Positions 18,826 through 27,351 of a stretch of 64,000 nucleotides of DNA are shown piece after piece. A program made the translations under genes and the position numbers. The first letter of the stretch is position 1. Every line of letters starts with the position of its first letter. Source of the stretch: Qingrenia yutianensis (GTDB lineage: Bacteria; Bacillota; Clostridia; UMGS1810); assembly GCF_014385105.1 (NCBI RefSeq), contig NZ_JACRTE010000005.1, positions 124,001 to 188,000 on the forward strand, given 5' to 3'. A model generated the notes under the pieces. The model was not told the origin of the DNA. It searched no databases and saw nothing but the letters and a program-made list of their open reading frames with translations.

Positions 18826-19743
18826 TCAGTCTTTCGCCTTTGTCATTTTAAAGTAAACAATACTGCCTGCAATGAGTATAAGGCACACGATAACGCTTAA
18901 AGCGTTCGCCTTGTCCATAGCGCCGTTGCTGAACATATAGTTATACGTCAGCATCATAACGGTTGTGGACGCCTCGTTCGGACCTCCGCCCGTCATAGCG
19001 AGCGGTTTTTCAAAGCTTTGGAACACGCCGAGTATCTGCATAATTGCCATAACCCTTACAAGCGAGCTTAAATGCGGAAGTGTTATGTGGCGCAGTTTTT
19101 TGAAAAATCCCGCGCCGTCTATTGCCGCCGCCTCATAGAGCGCCAAGTCGACCGACTGCAAATCGGCAAGATACAAAATCGTTGTGGGTCCGAAACCGCT
19201 CCAGGTTGTTACAACCGTGATTATCGGAATCGTTATCCGCGCGTCCTGAAGCCACTGGCTCGCAGGAAGGTGAAGATAACCCAAAATAACGTTTAAAAAT
19301 CCGTCCGTGCCCGGTTCAAGCAATATTTTCCACATAATCGCGGTTACCATTCCGGGGATTATCGCCGGGAAATACACCGAAAATCTGAAAAATCCCTTGC
19401 AGTGCACCAGCTCGTTTAGCATAATCGCAAGAATTATCGGAATGGGAAGTCCGATTAAAAGCGACCAAAACGTGTATTTGCACGAATTGAGCATTGCTTT
19501 TGAAAGCGACGAGTCGGACAAAACGTCTTTGAAATTTTTAAGTCCGACAAATTCTTTTATTTCAAATCCCTGTGTTTTGAAAAATGCCAGTATTCCACTC
19601 GATATAAACGGTTGCCAGTTAAATACAATAAACCCGATAAGCGCGGGCGCTATCAAAACCCACGCAACCAAATCTTTGCGCACGGTGAGGACAGATTTTA
19701 AAAAAGGATTTTTTCTGTTTTGCAAAATTGATTTATCTGTCAT
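18826..19743 (-). CDS. Carbohydrate ABC transporter permease (MalF / LplB type)
   Basis: A 305-residue membrane protein with six predicted transmembrane helices, the first at residues about 28-50 (WVLIAPALIGFIVFNWQPF). The EAA loop EAAAIDGAGFFKKLRHITLP and the GGGPNEASTTVMM stretch near the C-terminus are typical of the first permease in CUT1 importers such as LplB and YtcP. It pairs with the following permease to form the membrane channel. The start ATG has RBS AGGAAAGAGG and lies 15 bp after the stop of the binding-protein gene. It belongs to the polysaccharide operon and probably imports oligosaccharides of three or more units, as LplB-like systems do. Confidence 0.93.
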   Translation of the reverse strand: MTDKSILQNRKNPFLKSVLTVRKDLVAWVLIAPALIGFIVFNWQPFISSGILAFFKTQGFEIKEFVGLKNFKDVLSDSSLSKAMLNSCKYTFWSLLIGLPIPIILAIMLNELVHCKGFFRFSVYFPAIIPGMVTAIMWKILLEPGTDGFLNVILGYLHLPASQWLQDARITIPIITVVTTWSGFGPTTILYLADLQSVDLALYEAAAIDGAGFFKKLRHITLPHLSSLVRVMAIMQILGVFQSFEKPLAMTGGGPNEASTTVMMLTYNYMFSNGAMDKANALSVIVCLILIAGSIVYFKMTKAKD

Positions 19744-19758
19744 ATTTTTTCCTCTTTC

Positions 19759-21150
19759 CTACTGTTTGTCAAGATAATCCTTCTGGAACGTTTCGCTCGC
19801 GTCGTGAATGATTTTCGCGCAGTCCGCGTTCGGGTCGGTAAGAACGTTTTGCATAGCGGTTGACAAAAGCGCATACAAATTCTGTGCGCAAACGGGTTCC
19901 TCCTGCTGAATTTTAACCGTGTCGGGGTATGCGTTTGTCCAGTACAAAGGATTGGCGTTGCTGTATTTTTTGTAAAGCGCGTCGTCTATCGAGGTGCGCT
20001 CTTTGTTAACCCAAAGTTTTAACGATTTCGGCACTACAAGCTTATCTGCGGCGATGTCCGCTTTGAGCGACTCCTCAAGCTTTGTTTCGTAGTCTTTGCC
20101 CACGTTCGGGGTAATTCCCAAAAATTCAAACCATTTGAATGCCGCGTCAACCTGTTTTTCGTCGGTATTGTTTGAGAACATATAAATGTCGCCGCCGACC
20201 TGTGATACCTGTGCGGACGGACCTTTCATAACTGGACCGTATGCGATTGCGTCCTTGTCGGTTTTATATTTCGTCACGATGGACGCAGGCGCGGATTCCG
20301 CCAATATGCACATACCTATTCTGTCGGTCGCAAGAAGTTTTTGCAGTTCGTTAGAGTCGATAAGCACGTTTGACGCAAAAACGCCGTGCTTCCATTTTAA
20401 ATCCTTAATATATTCAAGCGCCGCAACAGCCTCGGGTGTGTCAAACGTTGACACCCATTTGCCGTCGGGCTTTTGCTCCATAAATTTAACGCCGTACGAC
20501 CACGCAATGTTCATAAACGCCCAGCCGCCCTCTTTGTTTGCGGTCTGAATTGCATAACCGGGGATACCTGTTTTTTCTTTTATGATTTTCGCCGTTTCAA
20601 CAAGCTCGTCATACGTTGTCGGAAGCTTTAACGAACCGTCGGAATTTACAAGTCCGGCTTTTTTAAACACGTTAACATTGTACGCCATACCTATCATATA
20701 TCCCGAATACGGCACACCGTAATATTTTCCGTCTTTCATAGAAATTTTCATAATGTCGGGGTTTATGCCCTTGTCATAGCCGTATTCCGTCACCGCTTTT
20801 GTGATGTCGAGCGCATAACCTGCGTTTATAATCTGCTGAGGCTCGGTGAACGGCTTTCTGTAAACGTTGGGGAGCTGGTTTGTCGCCGCAAGAACCATAA
20901 AGTTGTCAATTCCGTAGCCCTCCTCGTCGGGGATAATGGTGATGTTGGGATAAAGCTTTTTCATTTGGTCAAGATATGTATCATACAGCGCGTGTCTTTC
21001 CGCGTCGGTTTCGCTGTTGGGCCAATAGCTGATTGTAACCGACACACTGTCGTCGTCCGAGTTGACTTTTTTCACTCCGCCGCCGCATCCGCTTAATGTG
21101 AGCGACGCGATAAGAACTGCCGAGCATAACGGTAATAAATGTTTTTTCAT
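19759..21150 (-). CDS. Sugar ABC transporter substrate-binding lipoprotein
   Basis: A 463-residue lipoprotein (start chosen at the ATG of MKKHLLPLCSAVLIASLT, preceded by the AGGAAGGG site; a longer in-frame extension upstream lacks one). The lipobox is LTLSGC, so the mature protein is lipid-anchored to the outer face of the membrane. The rest has the extracellular solute-binding protein family 1 layout: SVTISYWPNSETDAERHALY, then two alpha/beta lobes, with DLKWKHGVF and GGDIYMFSN in the second half. It captures an oligosaccharide and delivers it to the two permeases encoded downstream. A promoter with a good -10 element lies just upstream, so this gene probably heads the main transcript of the importer and enzymes. 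The ligand cannot be named from sequence. Confidence 0.92.
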   Translation of the reverse strand: MKKHLLPLCSAVLIASLTLSGCGGGVKKVNSDDDSVSVTISYWPNSETDAERHALYDTYLDQMKKLYPNITIIPDEEGYGIDNFMVLAATNQLPNVYRKPFTEPQQIINAGYALDITKAVTEYGYDKGINPDIMKISMKDGKYYGVPYSGYMIGMAYNVNVFKKAGLVNSDGSLKLPTTYDELVETAKIIKEKTGIPGYAIQTANKEGGWAFMNIAWSYGVKFMEQKPDGKWVSTFDTPEAVAALEYIKDLKWKHGVFASNVLIDSNELQKLLATDRIGMCILAESAPASIVTKYKTDKDAIAYGPVMKGPSAQVSQVGGDIYMFSNNTDEKQVDAAFKWFEFLGITPNVGKDYETKLEESLKADIAADKLVVPKSLKLWVNKERTSIDDALYKKYSNANPLYWTNAYPDTVKIQQEEPVCAQNLYALLSTAMQNVLTDPNADCAKIIHDASETFQKDYLDKQ

Positions 21151-21186
21151 AATTTTCCCTTCCTTTTTGTAAGATTTCGTATTTTT

Positions 21187-21215
21187 ATTATAAGTCTTAA
21201 AACACATAAAAGTCC
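21187..21215 (-). promoter_or_regulatory. Putative sigma-A promoter of the importer operon
   Basis: On the minus strand a perfect TATAAT (-10, 21187-21192) lies 17 bp after GGACTT (-35, 21210-21215, weak). It is 37 bp upstream of the binding-protein start. Two direct repeats of CAAAAAAC(T/A)GA lie just upstream (about 21224-21250) and could bind a regulator, but none is encoded in the window. Confidence 0.55.
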
Positions 21216-21252
21216 ATTTTCTGTTTTTTGAAACGGCTATCAGTTTTTTGTT

Positions 21253-22623
21253 TTATATGCTTTCGCACTCAAATTTACCGTCGCTTTTCCGCACTGTTAT
21301 GCCGTTTTTGTGATATTGCGACACAACGTTTTCGAGCGTGATTTCATTTTTGTCCTGCCAGCTTAAAATTAGCGGATTTGATGTGTTATTTTTAATTTCA
21401 ACATTTTTAAGCGTGATATTTTCAAAGTTGTTTATGTGCATAAATGCCGTGTTTTCAAATCCTTTTCTAAACGACACCGACAAATTTGTCATTTTAAAGT
21501 TTATTTTTTCGTCCGCACTGCCGTAGCACACAAGGGGCATAGATATGTTTTCGGCTTTTATATTATCAAACTCAAACGACAAAAGCGGTGCGCCCTTTTG
21601 CCACGTTTCGTTGCCCGAATAATTGTAATGAAAAAGACGGTCGGCAAAATTTATTCCGCACTCACGCACAATTATGTTTCCGGGCTTTGTATCTATCGGA
21701 AAAGCAATGTCCGCATAATATGTAAACGCGCTGAGCATATTTTTGCGCGCGTTTGATGCGTCGCTTATTTTTCCGCTCATTTTTTCTTCTTTTGTAAGAC
21801 CTTTGCGGAAACAGTATCTGCACGGTCCGAAGATTTTGCATTTTTCAATCACCGCATTCGTTGCACCGAGGCGCATTGCACTGCAAGCGGAATTGAGGAC
21901 GCAGTTTTTCACATAATAGTTGACGTTTGCAAAGCCTGCAAGGCAGTCATCACCCGTGTAAAACTCACAGTTTTCAATGATCACGTTTCGGCACACTTTC
22001 GTGTGAAATCCGTCGTGGCCCGCAAGCACGGTGACACCGCGCACATACACATTTTCGCAAAAATGGAGATTGTGCGCCCAGTTGCCCGAATTTTTGACAG
22101 TGTAACACTCAAACCGAACGTTTTTGCAATACCAAAAGCTTATTCCGTGAGGTCCGCGGTATTGCTCCTCGTTTTTTTCGTCGTAACAGTCGCGCCCGTC
22201 GATATATGAGCCGTCCTCGCCGATAATTCCGCAGTTTTCGGCAAAAATTCCGCGTATTATACCGTTATTCCATCTGCTCCCGACGGTGCGCATAAATGTG
22301 TAGTCGCGATTCGGTATACCGGGCGGCTGCCAAAGCTTATTTGTGATGTATTTTTCGTCAAGCGGTTCGGTTTTGTCGTCTAAAAAGTTAAAATAATCGT
22401 TGGGATTCCGCGAGCCGATAAGATGCGCATTTTTCAAAAGGTGAATGTAAACGTTGCTCCTTATCCGTATGTCGCCGATAATATAGTCGCCCTCGGGGAT
22501 TACAACCTCGCCTCCGCCCGATTTAAAACACTCGTCCACAGCGCGCTGAATGTATTCGCTTTGATTTTCGCCCGTGCCCGAAACGGCGCCGAAATCCAAA
22601 ACCGAAAATTTACGTTTCTCCAT
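21253..22623 (-). CDS. GH28-like right-handed beta-helix enzyme (polygalacturonase family)
   Basis: A 456-residue protein without a signal peptide. It opens with FSVLDFGAVSGTGENQSEY and later VVIPEGDYIIGDI and RSNVYIHLLKNAHLIGS, the classic GH28/pectate-lyase-like N-terminus. The centre has GHDGFHTKVCRNV, then FYTGDDCLAGF, which carries the paired Asp typical of GH28 active sites, and later SAMRLGATNA. GH28 enzymes hydrolyse galacturonic-acid linkages in pectin or rhamnogalacturonan. Lack of a secretion signal suggests it acts on imported oligomers. The ATG is preceded by AAAGGAG. The gene has its own promoter and is the first of the polysaccharide locus, with a 102-bp gap before the binding-protein gene. 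It is the strongest hint that the target polymer contains uronic acids. Confidence 0.82.
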   Translation of the reverse strand: MEKRKFSVLDFGAVSGTGENQSEYIQRAVDECFKSGGGEVVIPEGDYIIGDIRIRSNVYIHLLKNAHLIGSRNPNDYFNFLDDKTEPLDEKYITNKLWQPPGIPNRDYTFMRTVGSRWNNGIIRGIFAENCGIIGEDGSYIDGRDCYDEKNEEQYRGPHGISFWYCKNVRFECYTVKNSGNWAHNLHFCENVYVRGVTVLAGHDGFHTKVCRNVIIENCEFYTGDDCLAGFANVNYYVKNCVLNSACSAMRLGATNAVIEKCKIFGPCRYCFRKGLTKEEKMSGKISDASNARKNMLSAFTYYADIAFPIDTKPGNIIVRECGINFADRLFHYNYSGNETWQKGAPLLSFEFDNIKAENISMPLVCYGSADEKINFKMTNLSVSFRKGFENTAFMHINNFENITLKNVEIKNNTSNPLILSWQDKNEITLENVVSQYHKNGITVRKSDGKFECESI

Positions 22624-22640
22624 ATTTTTCTCCTTTGCCT

Positions 22641-22695
22641 TTTTCGTCTGTTTTCGTCTGATTTAATTATAAAACCGTGCGTAATTTAACGTCAA
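22641..22695 (-). promoter_or_regulatory. Sigma-A promoter of the GH28 gene with a direct repeat at the transcript start
   Basis: TTGACG (-35, 22690-22695), an 18-bp spacer and TATAAT (-10, 22666-22671) on the minus strand. Two exact adjacent copies of CAGACGAAAA (22641-22660) sit around the predicted transcription start and look like a regulator-binding site, although no regulator gene is nearby. Confidence 0.7.
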
Positions 22696-22788
22696 CTGTA
22701 TGTTTTTACCATAGTATTCCGTTTTTAGATTTTCATATAAACTGTTTTTAATCGGAATTATCAGAATTTTGTTTTTGCATAAAAATAA

Positions 22789-22809
22789 CGCACTGCATAC
22801 CGCAGTGCG
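22789..22809 (-). terminator. Rho-independent terminator of the SLH-PdaA gene
   Basis: An 8-bp perfect stem (CGCACTGC / GCAGTGCG) with a 5-nt loop, followed on the minus strand by TTATTTTTA. It lies 19 bp after the stop codon of the SLH-deacetylase gene and separates it from the polysaccharide locus. Confidence 0.85.
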
Positions 22810-22828
22810 CTGTTGTTGATTGTATATT

Positions 22829-24388
22829 TTATTTATCACCGATTTCAAATGCTTTCACGGTATAGCCGTGATAACGGAAATCGTCAATCACATCTCCCAA
22901 AATCTCGGTGTTGGTTTTCGACACCGCGTGCAGAAGAAAAATTCCTCCGCCGTGTATTTTTTTGGTCACAAGGCTTTTTGCATACGAAACATCGGGCTGA
23001 TTGTCGGTGAGCCAATCGCGGTACGCAAAACTCCAGAGCATTGTTTTATATCCCAGCATATTTGCGATTGCAAGGCTTTTTTCGCTGTATTCGCCCATCG
23101 GCGGTCTAAAAAGATACATCTCATACCCAAAATTTTCGCGGACGTATTTATGCAGACTTATAATTTCGTTTGCACAGTCGGCATTTGAAAGAGTCGGCAT
23201 AGAATGGTGGTTTGCGCTGTGATTTCCCACAACGTGTCCCTCGTCAATCATTCTGCGGATAAGTCCGTGATTTTTCACCGCGTAGTCCATTGTGATAAAA
23301 AACACCGCCGTGCAGTTTTTCTCTTTTAAAACGTCCAGAATTTTGGACGTATAGCCGTTTTCGTAACCCTCGTCAAAAGTAAGATAAATTTTGTCGCTCT
23401 TTTCGCCTATAAAAAGCGCGCCGAGGTCTTTGTATTTCTCCTGCAAATTAACCGCCGTTGCCGGACGGTTGTCCGCATCGGTGTTATTGCCCTGACCGTA
23501 GCCGTTCTTGACGCCCGAAAGACCTGAAATTTTGTCAAACGAAAGGGGCAAATCAACTTTGTTATTGTAAAATTTCACCTTTTCGTCGCCGATATATCTC
23601 ACACCGCCCGACGTCACGAAATTAAGCTTCAAATCGCAGTCCGCTTTTTTCGCGAGGACGATTATATCACCGCTTGCGTCAACGTTTGAAAGCTCGGCAT
23701 TTTTCGCTCCGCCTCCGATAATTATGTTGCCGTCGACCGACATATCGCTCAAAATAACGCCGTCGCCGTTTATCACAATGCTTTTGTCACAGTTTATCGA
23801 AAATCTGCCGTTTCCGAGGTAGTCCGCAGAAATAAGCCTGTTTATGATATACACCGTTTCGGCGCGTGTTATAGGCTCGCGTAGGTCTGTGTTAAAAAAC
23901 GAATTGGGGAGCGCAAAACGTTTTGCAACCGCGCTGACATATTCTTTCGCCCACGCGTCATAGCTTGCGTCGGCGTAAACATACTCCGTTTCACCGCCTA
24001 TGTAAAACGCTTTTGCGATGAGGCAAACCGCCTCCTGCTTTGAAATATTGCCCGTCGGATAAATTTTTCCGTCACCGTCACCCTGCATAATGTTAAACTT
24101 GTTTAAGCACAAAACCGCGTCGGTATACCAAGTGTCCGAAAGGTCTGAAAACGTGTTTTCGCTTTTGTCGGAAAGTGCAAAAAGACGGTTGAAAATCACT
24201 GCCGCCTCACCGCGTGTGATAAACCCGTCGGGATTGAATTTTCCGTCGTATCCCTCAATAATTTTACTGTCCGAAAGTTTTTCTATATCCTCCTTTGCCC
24301 AGTGCCCTTCAATATCCGAATAGGAAGCACCGAAACAAAGCGTATTAAGCATAAAAACAAACACCAAAAAAGCGCATAATTTTTTCAT
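22829..24388 (-). CDS. SLH-anchored PdaA-type peptidoglycan N-acetylmuramic acid deacetylase
   Basis: A 519-residue exported protein. After the signal peptide (LCAFLVFVFMLNTLCFGA) come three SLH domains (YSDIEGHWAKEDIEKLSD; FSDLSDTWYTDAVLCLN; YADASYDAWAKEYVSAVA) up to about residue 185. A short repetitive beta-segment follows (GDGVILSDMSVDGNIIIGGG), and residues about 320-515 form a NodB polysaccharide-deacetylase domain. D339 lies in TFDEGYENGYTS, the PdaA signature, and other motifs are GNHSANHHSMP (metal-binding His), FRPPMGEYS, WSFAYRDW and FLLHAVS. PdaA makes the muramic-delta-lactam of spore cortex in Bacillus. Fusion to SLH domains is unusual and would put the enzyme on the cell surface. 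RBS GGAGGGG precedes the ATG. It is divergent from mltG. Confidence 0.9.
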   Translation of the reverse strand: MKKLCAFLVFVFMLNTLCFGASYSDIEGHWAKEDIEKLSDSKIIEGYDGKFNPDGFITRGEAAVIFNRLFALSDKSENTFSDLSDTWYTDAVLCLNKFNIMQGDGDGKIYPTGNISKQEAVCLIAKAFYIGGETEYVYADASYDAWAKEYVSAVAKRFALPNSFFNTDLREPITRAETVYIINRLISADYLGNGRFSINCDKSIVINGDGVILSDMSVDGNIIIGGGAKNAELSNVDASGDIIVLAKKADCDLKLNFVTSGGVRYIGDEKVKFYNNKVDLPLSFDKISGLSGVKNGYGQGNNTDADNRPATAVNLQEKYKDLGALFIGEKSDKIYLTFDEGYENGYTSKILDVLKEKNCTAVFFITMDYAVKNHGLIRRMIDEGHVVGNHSANHHSMPTLSNADCANEIISLHKYVRENFGYEMYLFRPPMGEYSEKSLAIANMLGYKTMLWSFAYRDWLTDNQPDVSYAKSLVTKKIHGGGIFLLHAVSKTNTEILGDVIDDFRYHGYTVKAFEIGDK

Positions 24389-24406
24389 CTTATCCCCTCC
24401 GAGATT

Positions 24407-24435
24407 ATTTTAACATTTTAATAAAAAATATACAA
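24407..24435 (-). promoter_or_regulatory. Putative sigma-A promoter of the SLH-PdaA gene
   Basis: TTGTAT (24430-24435), 17-bp spacer, TAAAAT (24407-24412) on the minus strand, 19 bp upstream of the start codon in an AT-rich divergent intergenic region. Confidence 0.55.
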
Positions 24436-24458
24436 TACTTTTGCGAAAATTTATTATG

Positions 24459-24487
24459 TTGAAATTTATGGTAAATTGTGGTATAAT
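24459..24487 (+). promoter_or_regulatory. Sigma-A promoter of mltG
   Basis: TTGAAA (24459-24464), exactly 17 bp, then TATAAT (24482-24487). It is 33 bp upstream of the GTG start of mltG. Confidence 0.85.
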
Positions 24488-24520
24488 ACTTATATATACG
24501 CAAAAATCGAGGTGAAATGA

Positions 24521-25507
24521 GTGAAAAAATTTATTTTTATCATTATAATCGCGCTTGCCGTTTTTGCGGTTTATCCGTATGCGTCGGAGTTTTTCGTAAA
24601 AACCGACAAAATCGGCGAGGACGTTGTTTTTACCGTTGCGAGCGGCGAAAACGCAAAGGACATTGCAAAAAATCTTAAGGCAAACGGGCTTATCAAAAAC
24701 GAAATTCTGTTTTCGTTAAAGCTTAAAACCACAAATTCCGCAACAAAATTAAGGAGCGGAACGTTTAACCTTAACACGGGAATGAGCCTTTCAACAATCA
24801 TAACAAAGCTTACAACCGAGGGAGGAGGCGACAGTTTTACGCTTGTTGTTCCCGAGGGGTATTCTGCGGAGCAGATTGCACAAAAGCTTGAAAACGACGG
24901 CATTATGAGCGCGGACGCGTTTTTGTCGGCAATGTCGGACGAATACGGTTATGATTTTATCAAAAAAATTCCCGACCGCGAGTTTAAATACAAACTTCAG
25001 GGATTTTTGTTTCCGCAGACCTACGAATTTTTCAAAACCGCAGCGGCGCACGAAATTATCGACACAATGCTGGGCGAATTTGAAAAACAGTATTCAAAAA
25101 TCGGCGATATTAAAAACATAGACTACGACACCGTTGTTTTGGCGTCACTTGTGGAGCGCGAGGCAAAGCTTGATTCCGAGCGCGGAAAAATTGCCGGCGT
25201 TATAAAAAACAGGCTTAATGAAAATATGCTTCTGCAAATTGACGCAACGGTGGTTTATGCCATAACAAACGGGCTTTACAATGCGGACAAGGTTTACTAC
25301 AAAGACCTTGAAAATCCGTCGCCGTACAACACCTACAAATACAAAGGACTTCCCGTCGGCGCAATTTGCAACCCCGGTATAAAGTCATTAAAAGCGGCGC
25401 TTATGCCCGACATTCACAAGTATAAATTCTATCACACCGACGAAAATAAAAAGGACGGAAGCCATATTTTCACCGAAAATTATGACGAACATATGGCAAG
25501 CCAGTAA
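24521..25507 (+). CDS. mltG: Endolytic murein transglycosylase MltG (YceG family)
   Basis: A 328-residue membrane-anchored enzyme that cuts nascent peptidoglycan strands between sugars to set glycan length. Residues 3-20 form the single transmembrane anchor (FIFIIIIALAVFAVYPY). A LysM-like segment (VVPEGYSAEQIAQKLENDG) precedes the YceG catalytic domain, with LASLVEREAK carrying the catalytic Glu (E212) and IDATVVYAI and SPYNTYKYKGLPVGAICNPG, which are family hallmarks. The start is GTG at 24521 behind GAGGTG; a nearby ATG is out of frame. It is the first gene of a small plus-strand unit with a hypothetical gene and pncB. The length is normal for the family. Confidence 0.95.
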   Translation: MKKFIFIIIIALAVFAVYPYASEFFVKTDKIGEDVVFTVASGENAKDIAKNLKANGLIKNEILFSLKLKTTNSATKLRSGTFNLNTGMSLSTIITKLTTEGGGDSFTLVVPEGYSAEQIAQKLENDGIMSADAFLSAMSDEYGYDFIKKIPDREFKYKLQGFLFPQTYEFFKTAAAHEIIDTMLGEFEKQYSKIGDIKNIDYDTVVLASLVEREAKLDSERGKIAGVIKNRLNENMLLQIDATVVYAITNGLYNADKVYYKDLENPSPYNTYKYKGLPVGAICNPGIKSLKAALMPDIHKYKFYHTDENKKDGSHIFTENYDEHMASQ

Positions 25508-25514
25508 ATTTTTC

Positions 25515-25543
25515 TTTACATATTGCGCAAAATATGGTAAACT
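25515..25543 (+). promoter_or_regulatory. Possible internal promoter upstream of the 94-residue gene
   Basis: TTTACA (25515-25520), 17-bp spacer, TAAACT (25538-25543). It lies between mltG and the following small gene and could let that gene and pncB be expressed apart from mltG. Confidence 0.45.
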
Positions 25544-25574
25544 GAAATGAGTATGATTTAAAGGAGCGATTTTT

Positions 25575-25859
25575 ATGGCGAAAAAGAAAACCGAGGAACA
25601 GACAGTTTTTTTATATAAAGGAATACCGCTTACAAGGCACGGCAACGTTATAATATACGGCGACGTTAATGACAAATATTATCTTCGTATGTCGGTGCTT
25701 AAAACAAAAACGGTGAAAGACGTTGAAATTCCGCAGTATATTTACATCGAGCTTATTTCGTCAAAAGACGACAAAACAGTGAAAAAAGCCGAGCGCGAGG
25801 ATATGTACGAGGCGCTTGACATCGGCGGTTTTTGGCTTGCGGAGGCACTTGAGGGATAA
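25575..25859 (+). CDS. Conserved hypothetical protein, 94 residues
   Basis: A 94-residue soluble protein starting MAKKKTEEQTVFLYKGIPL with a strong AAAGGAGCG site 7 bp before the ATG. It is rich in beta-prone and charged residues (GNVIIYGDVNDKYYLRMSVL; YIYIELISSKDD) and has no signal peptide, membrane helix or recognisable motif. The predicted fold is a small alpha/beta or beta-barrel domain. It lies between mltG and pncB, 3 bp before pncB, so translation is probably linked to the NAD-salvage gene. I do not recognise the family. The codon pattern, ribosome site and tight spacing show it is a real gene. Confidence 0.8.
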   Translation: MAKKKTEEQTVFLYKGIPLTRHGNVIIYGDVNDKYYLRMSVLKTKTVKDVEIPQYIYIELISSKDDKTVKKAEREDMYEALDIGGFWLAEALEG

Positions 25860-25862
25860 CTT

Positions 25863-27305
25863 ATGAAAAATAACGCAAATTACACAATGCTCACAGATTT
25901 TTATGAAATCACCATGGCAAACGGCTACCTTGAAAAAGGCTTTTGCGACAGAGAAGTTTGCTTTGATATGTTCTTCCGCAAAATCCCCGACGGAGGCGGA
26001 TTTGCCGTTATGGCAGGTGTTGAACAGCTGGTTGATTATCTTGAAAATCTTCATTTTGACGAAAGCGACATAGAATTTCTGCGCTCCAAAAATATGTTCT
26101 GCGGCAAGTTTTTGGACTATCTTAAAAACTTTAAATTTGAGTGCGACGTATGGGCGATTGAGGAGGGGACACCGATTTTCCCCGGCGAGTCGATTGTTAA
26201 GGTGAAAGGTCCTGTTATGCAGGCGCAGTTTATCGAAACAATGCTTCTTCTCACAATCAACCATCAGAGCCTCGTCGCGACAAAGGCAAACAGAATTGTC
26301 CGCGCGGCGAAAGGCAGACCTGTTATGGAATTCGGTTCTCGCCGTGCACAGGGTCCGAACGGCGCTATTGACGGCGCGCGTGCGGCATACATCGCCGGCT
26401 GCTGCGGTACTGCCTGCACAATTTCCGACGTCCGCTACGGCATACCGGCGCTCGGAACAATGGCGCACAGCTGGGTTCAGCTTTTCGACTCGGAATATGA
26501 GGCTTTTTGCGCATATGCCGAGATTTATCCCACAAATTGCACGCTTTTGATTGACACCTACAACGTGTTAAAATCGGGACTTCCCAATGCGATAAGAGCG
26601 TTTAACGACGTGCTTGTTCCGAAGGGAATACGTCCTGCCGGTGTAAGAATCGACAGCGGTGACATAACATATTTGAGCAAAAAAATAAGAAAAATTCTCG
26701 ACGCAGAGGGCTTTGGCGACTGCAAAATCGTCGCGAGCAACTCGCTCGACGAATATATTATCCGCGACCTGCTCGACCAAGGCGCAATGATTGACTCGTT
26801 CGGCGTGGGCGAAAGGCTTATCACGTCGCGCTCCGAGCCTGTTTTCGGCGGTGTTTACAAGCTTTGCGCAGTGTATGACGAAAACGGCAGAGAAATCCCG
26901 AAAATCAAGCTTTCGGAGAACGTTGCGAAAATCACAACTCCTTGCGCGAAGAATGTTTACAGACTTTATGAAAACGAAACGCACAAGGCGATTGCCGACG
27001 TTTTAACGCTCGAAAAAGAGGACGCGCCGAGCGGCGAATATGAGATTTTCGACCCCGAGCACACCTGGAAGAGAAAGACGATTACCGATTTTTATGCGAA
27101 AAACCTTTTGGTTAAGATTTTTGACAAAGGCAAACGCGTGTATGATTTGCCTGACATCGAGAGCATAAAACAAAAGTGCAAAACCGAGGTGGACAACCTC
27201 TGGGACGAGGTGAAACGCTGGGAAAATCCGCATAATTATTATGTTGATTTGTCGCTCGATTTGTGGAAAATTAAAGATGAACTTTTGAACAAGAAGTCGT
27301 TTTAA
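25863..27305 (+). CDS. pncB: Nicotinate phosphoribosyltransferase
   Basis: A 480-residue cytoplasmic enzyme that joins nicotinate to PRPP with ATP hydrolysis to make nicotinate mononucleotide, the first step of NAD salvage. The N-terminus MLTDFYEITMANGYLEKG and the motifs FGSRRAQGPNGAIDGARAAY, AHSWVQLF, LIDTYNV and RIDSGDI identify the NAPRTase family, in the form common in Clostridia. Length fits the family. The ATG follows GAGGGATAAC and is 3 bp after the preceding small gene. A strong terminator follows immediately. The C-terminal segment (NLWDEVKRWENPHNYYVDLS) is also typical. Confidence 0.95.
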   Translation: MKNNANYTMLTDFYEITMANGYLEKGFCDREVCFDMFFRKIPDGGGFAVMAGVEQLVDYLENLHFDESDIEFLRSKNMFCGKFLDYLKNFKFECDVWAIEEGTPIFPGESIVKVKGPVMQAQFIETMLLLTINHQSLVATKANRIVRAAKGRPVMEFGSRRAQGPNGAIDGARAAYIAGCCGTACTISDVRYGIPALGTMAHSWVQLFDSEYEAFCAYAEIYPTNCTLLIDTYNVLKSGLPNAIRAFNDVLVPKGIRPAGVRIDSGDITYLSKKIRKILDAEGFGDCKIVASNSLDEYIIRDLLDQGAMIDSFGVGERLITSRSEPVFGGVYKLCAVYDENGREIPKIKLSENVAKITTPCAKNVYRLYENETHKAIADVLTLEKEDAPSGEYEIFDPEHTWKRKTITDFYAKNLLVKIFDKGKRVYDLPDIESIKQKCKTEVDNLWDEVKRWENPHNYYVDLSLDLWKIKDELLNKKSF

Positions 27306-27316
27306 GACAGCGTGAT

Positions 27317-27351
27317 GGTTTGTAAGGGTGTTTCCCTTACAAACCCTTTTT
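27317..27351 (+). terminator. Rho-independent terminator of pncB
   Basis: A perfect 12-bp stem (GGTTTGTAAGGG / CCCTTACAAACC) with a 5-nt loop, then CTTTTTGTTTTT, starting 11 bp after the pncB stop. It is also the first hairpin of the plus-orientation repeat element described at 27317-27515. Confidence 0.9.
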
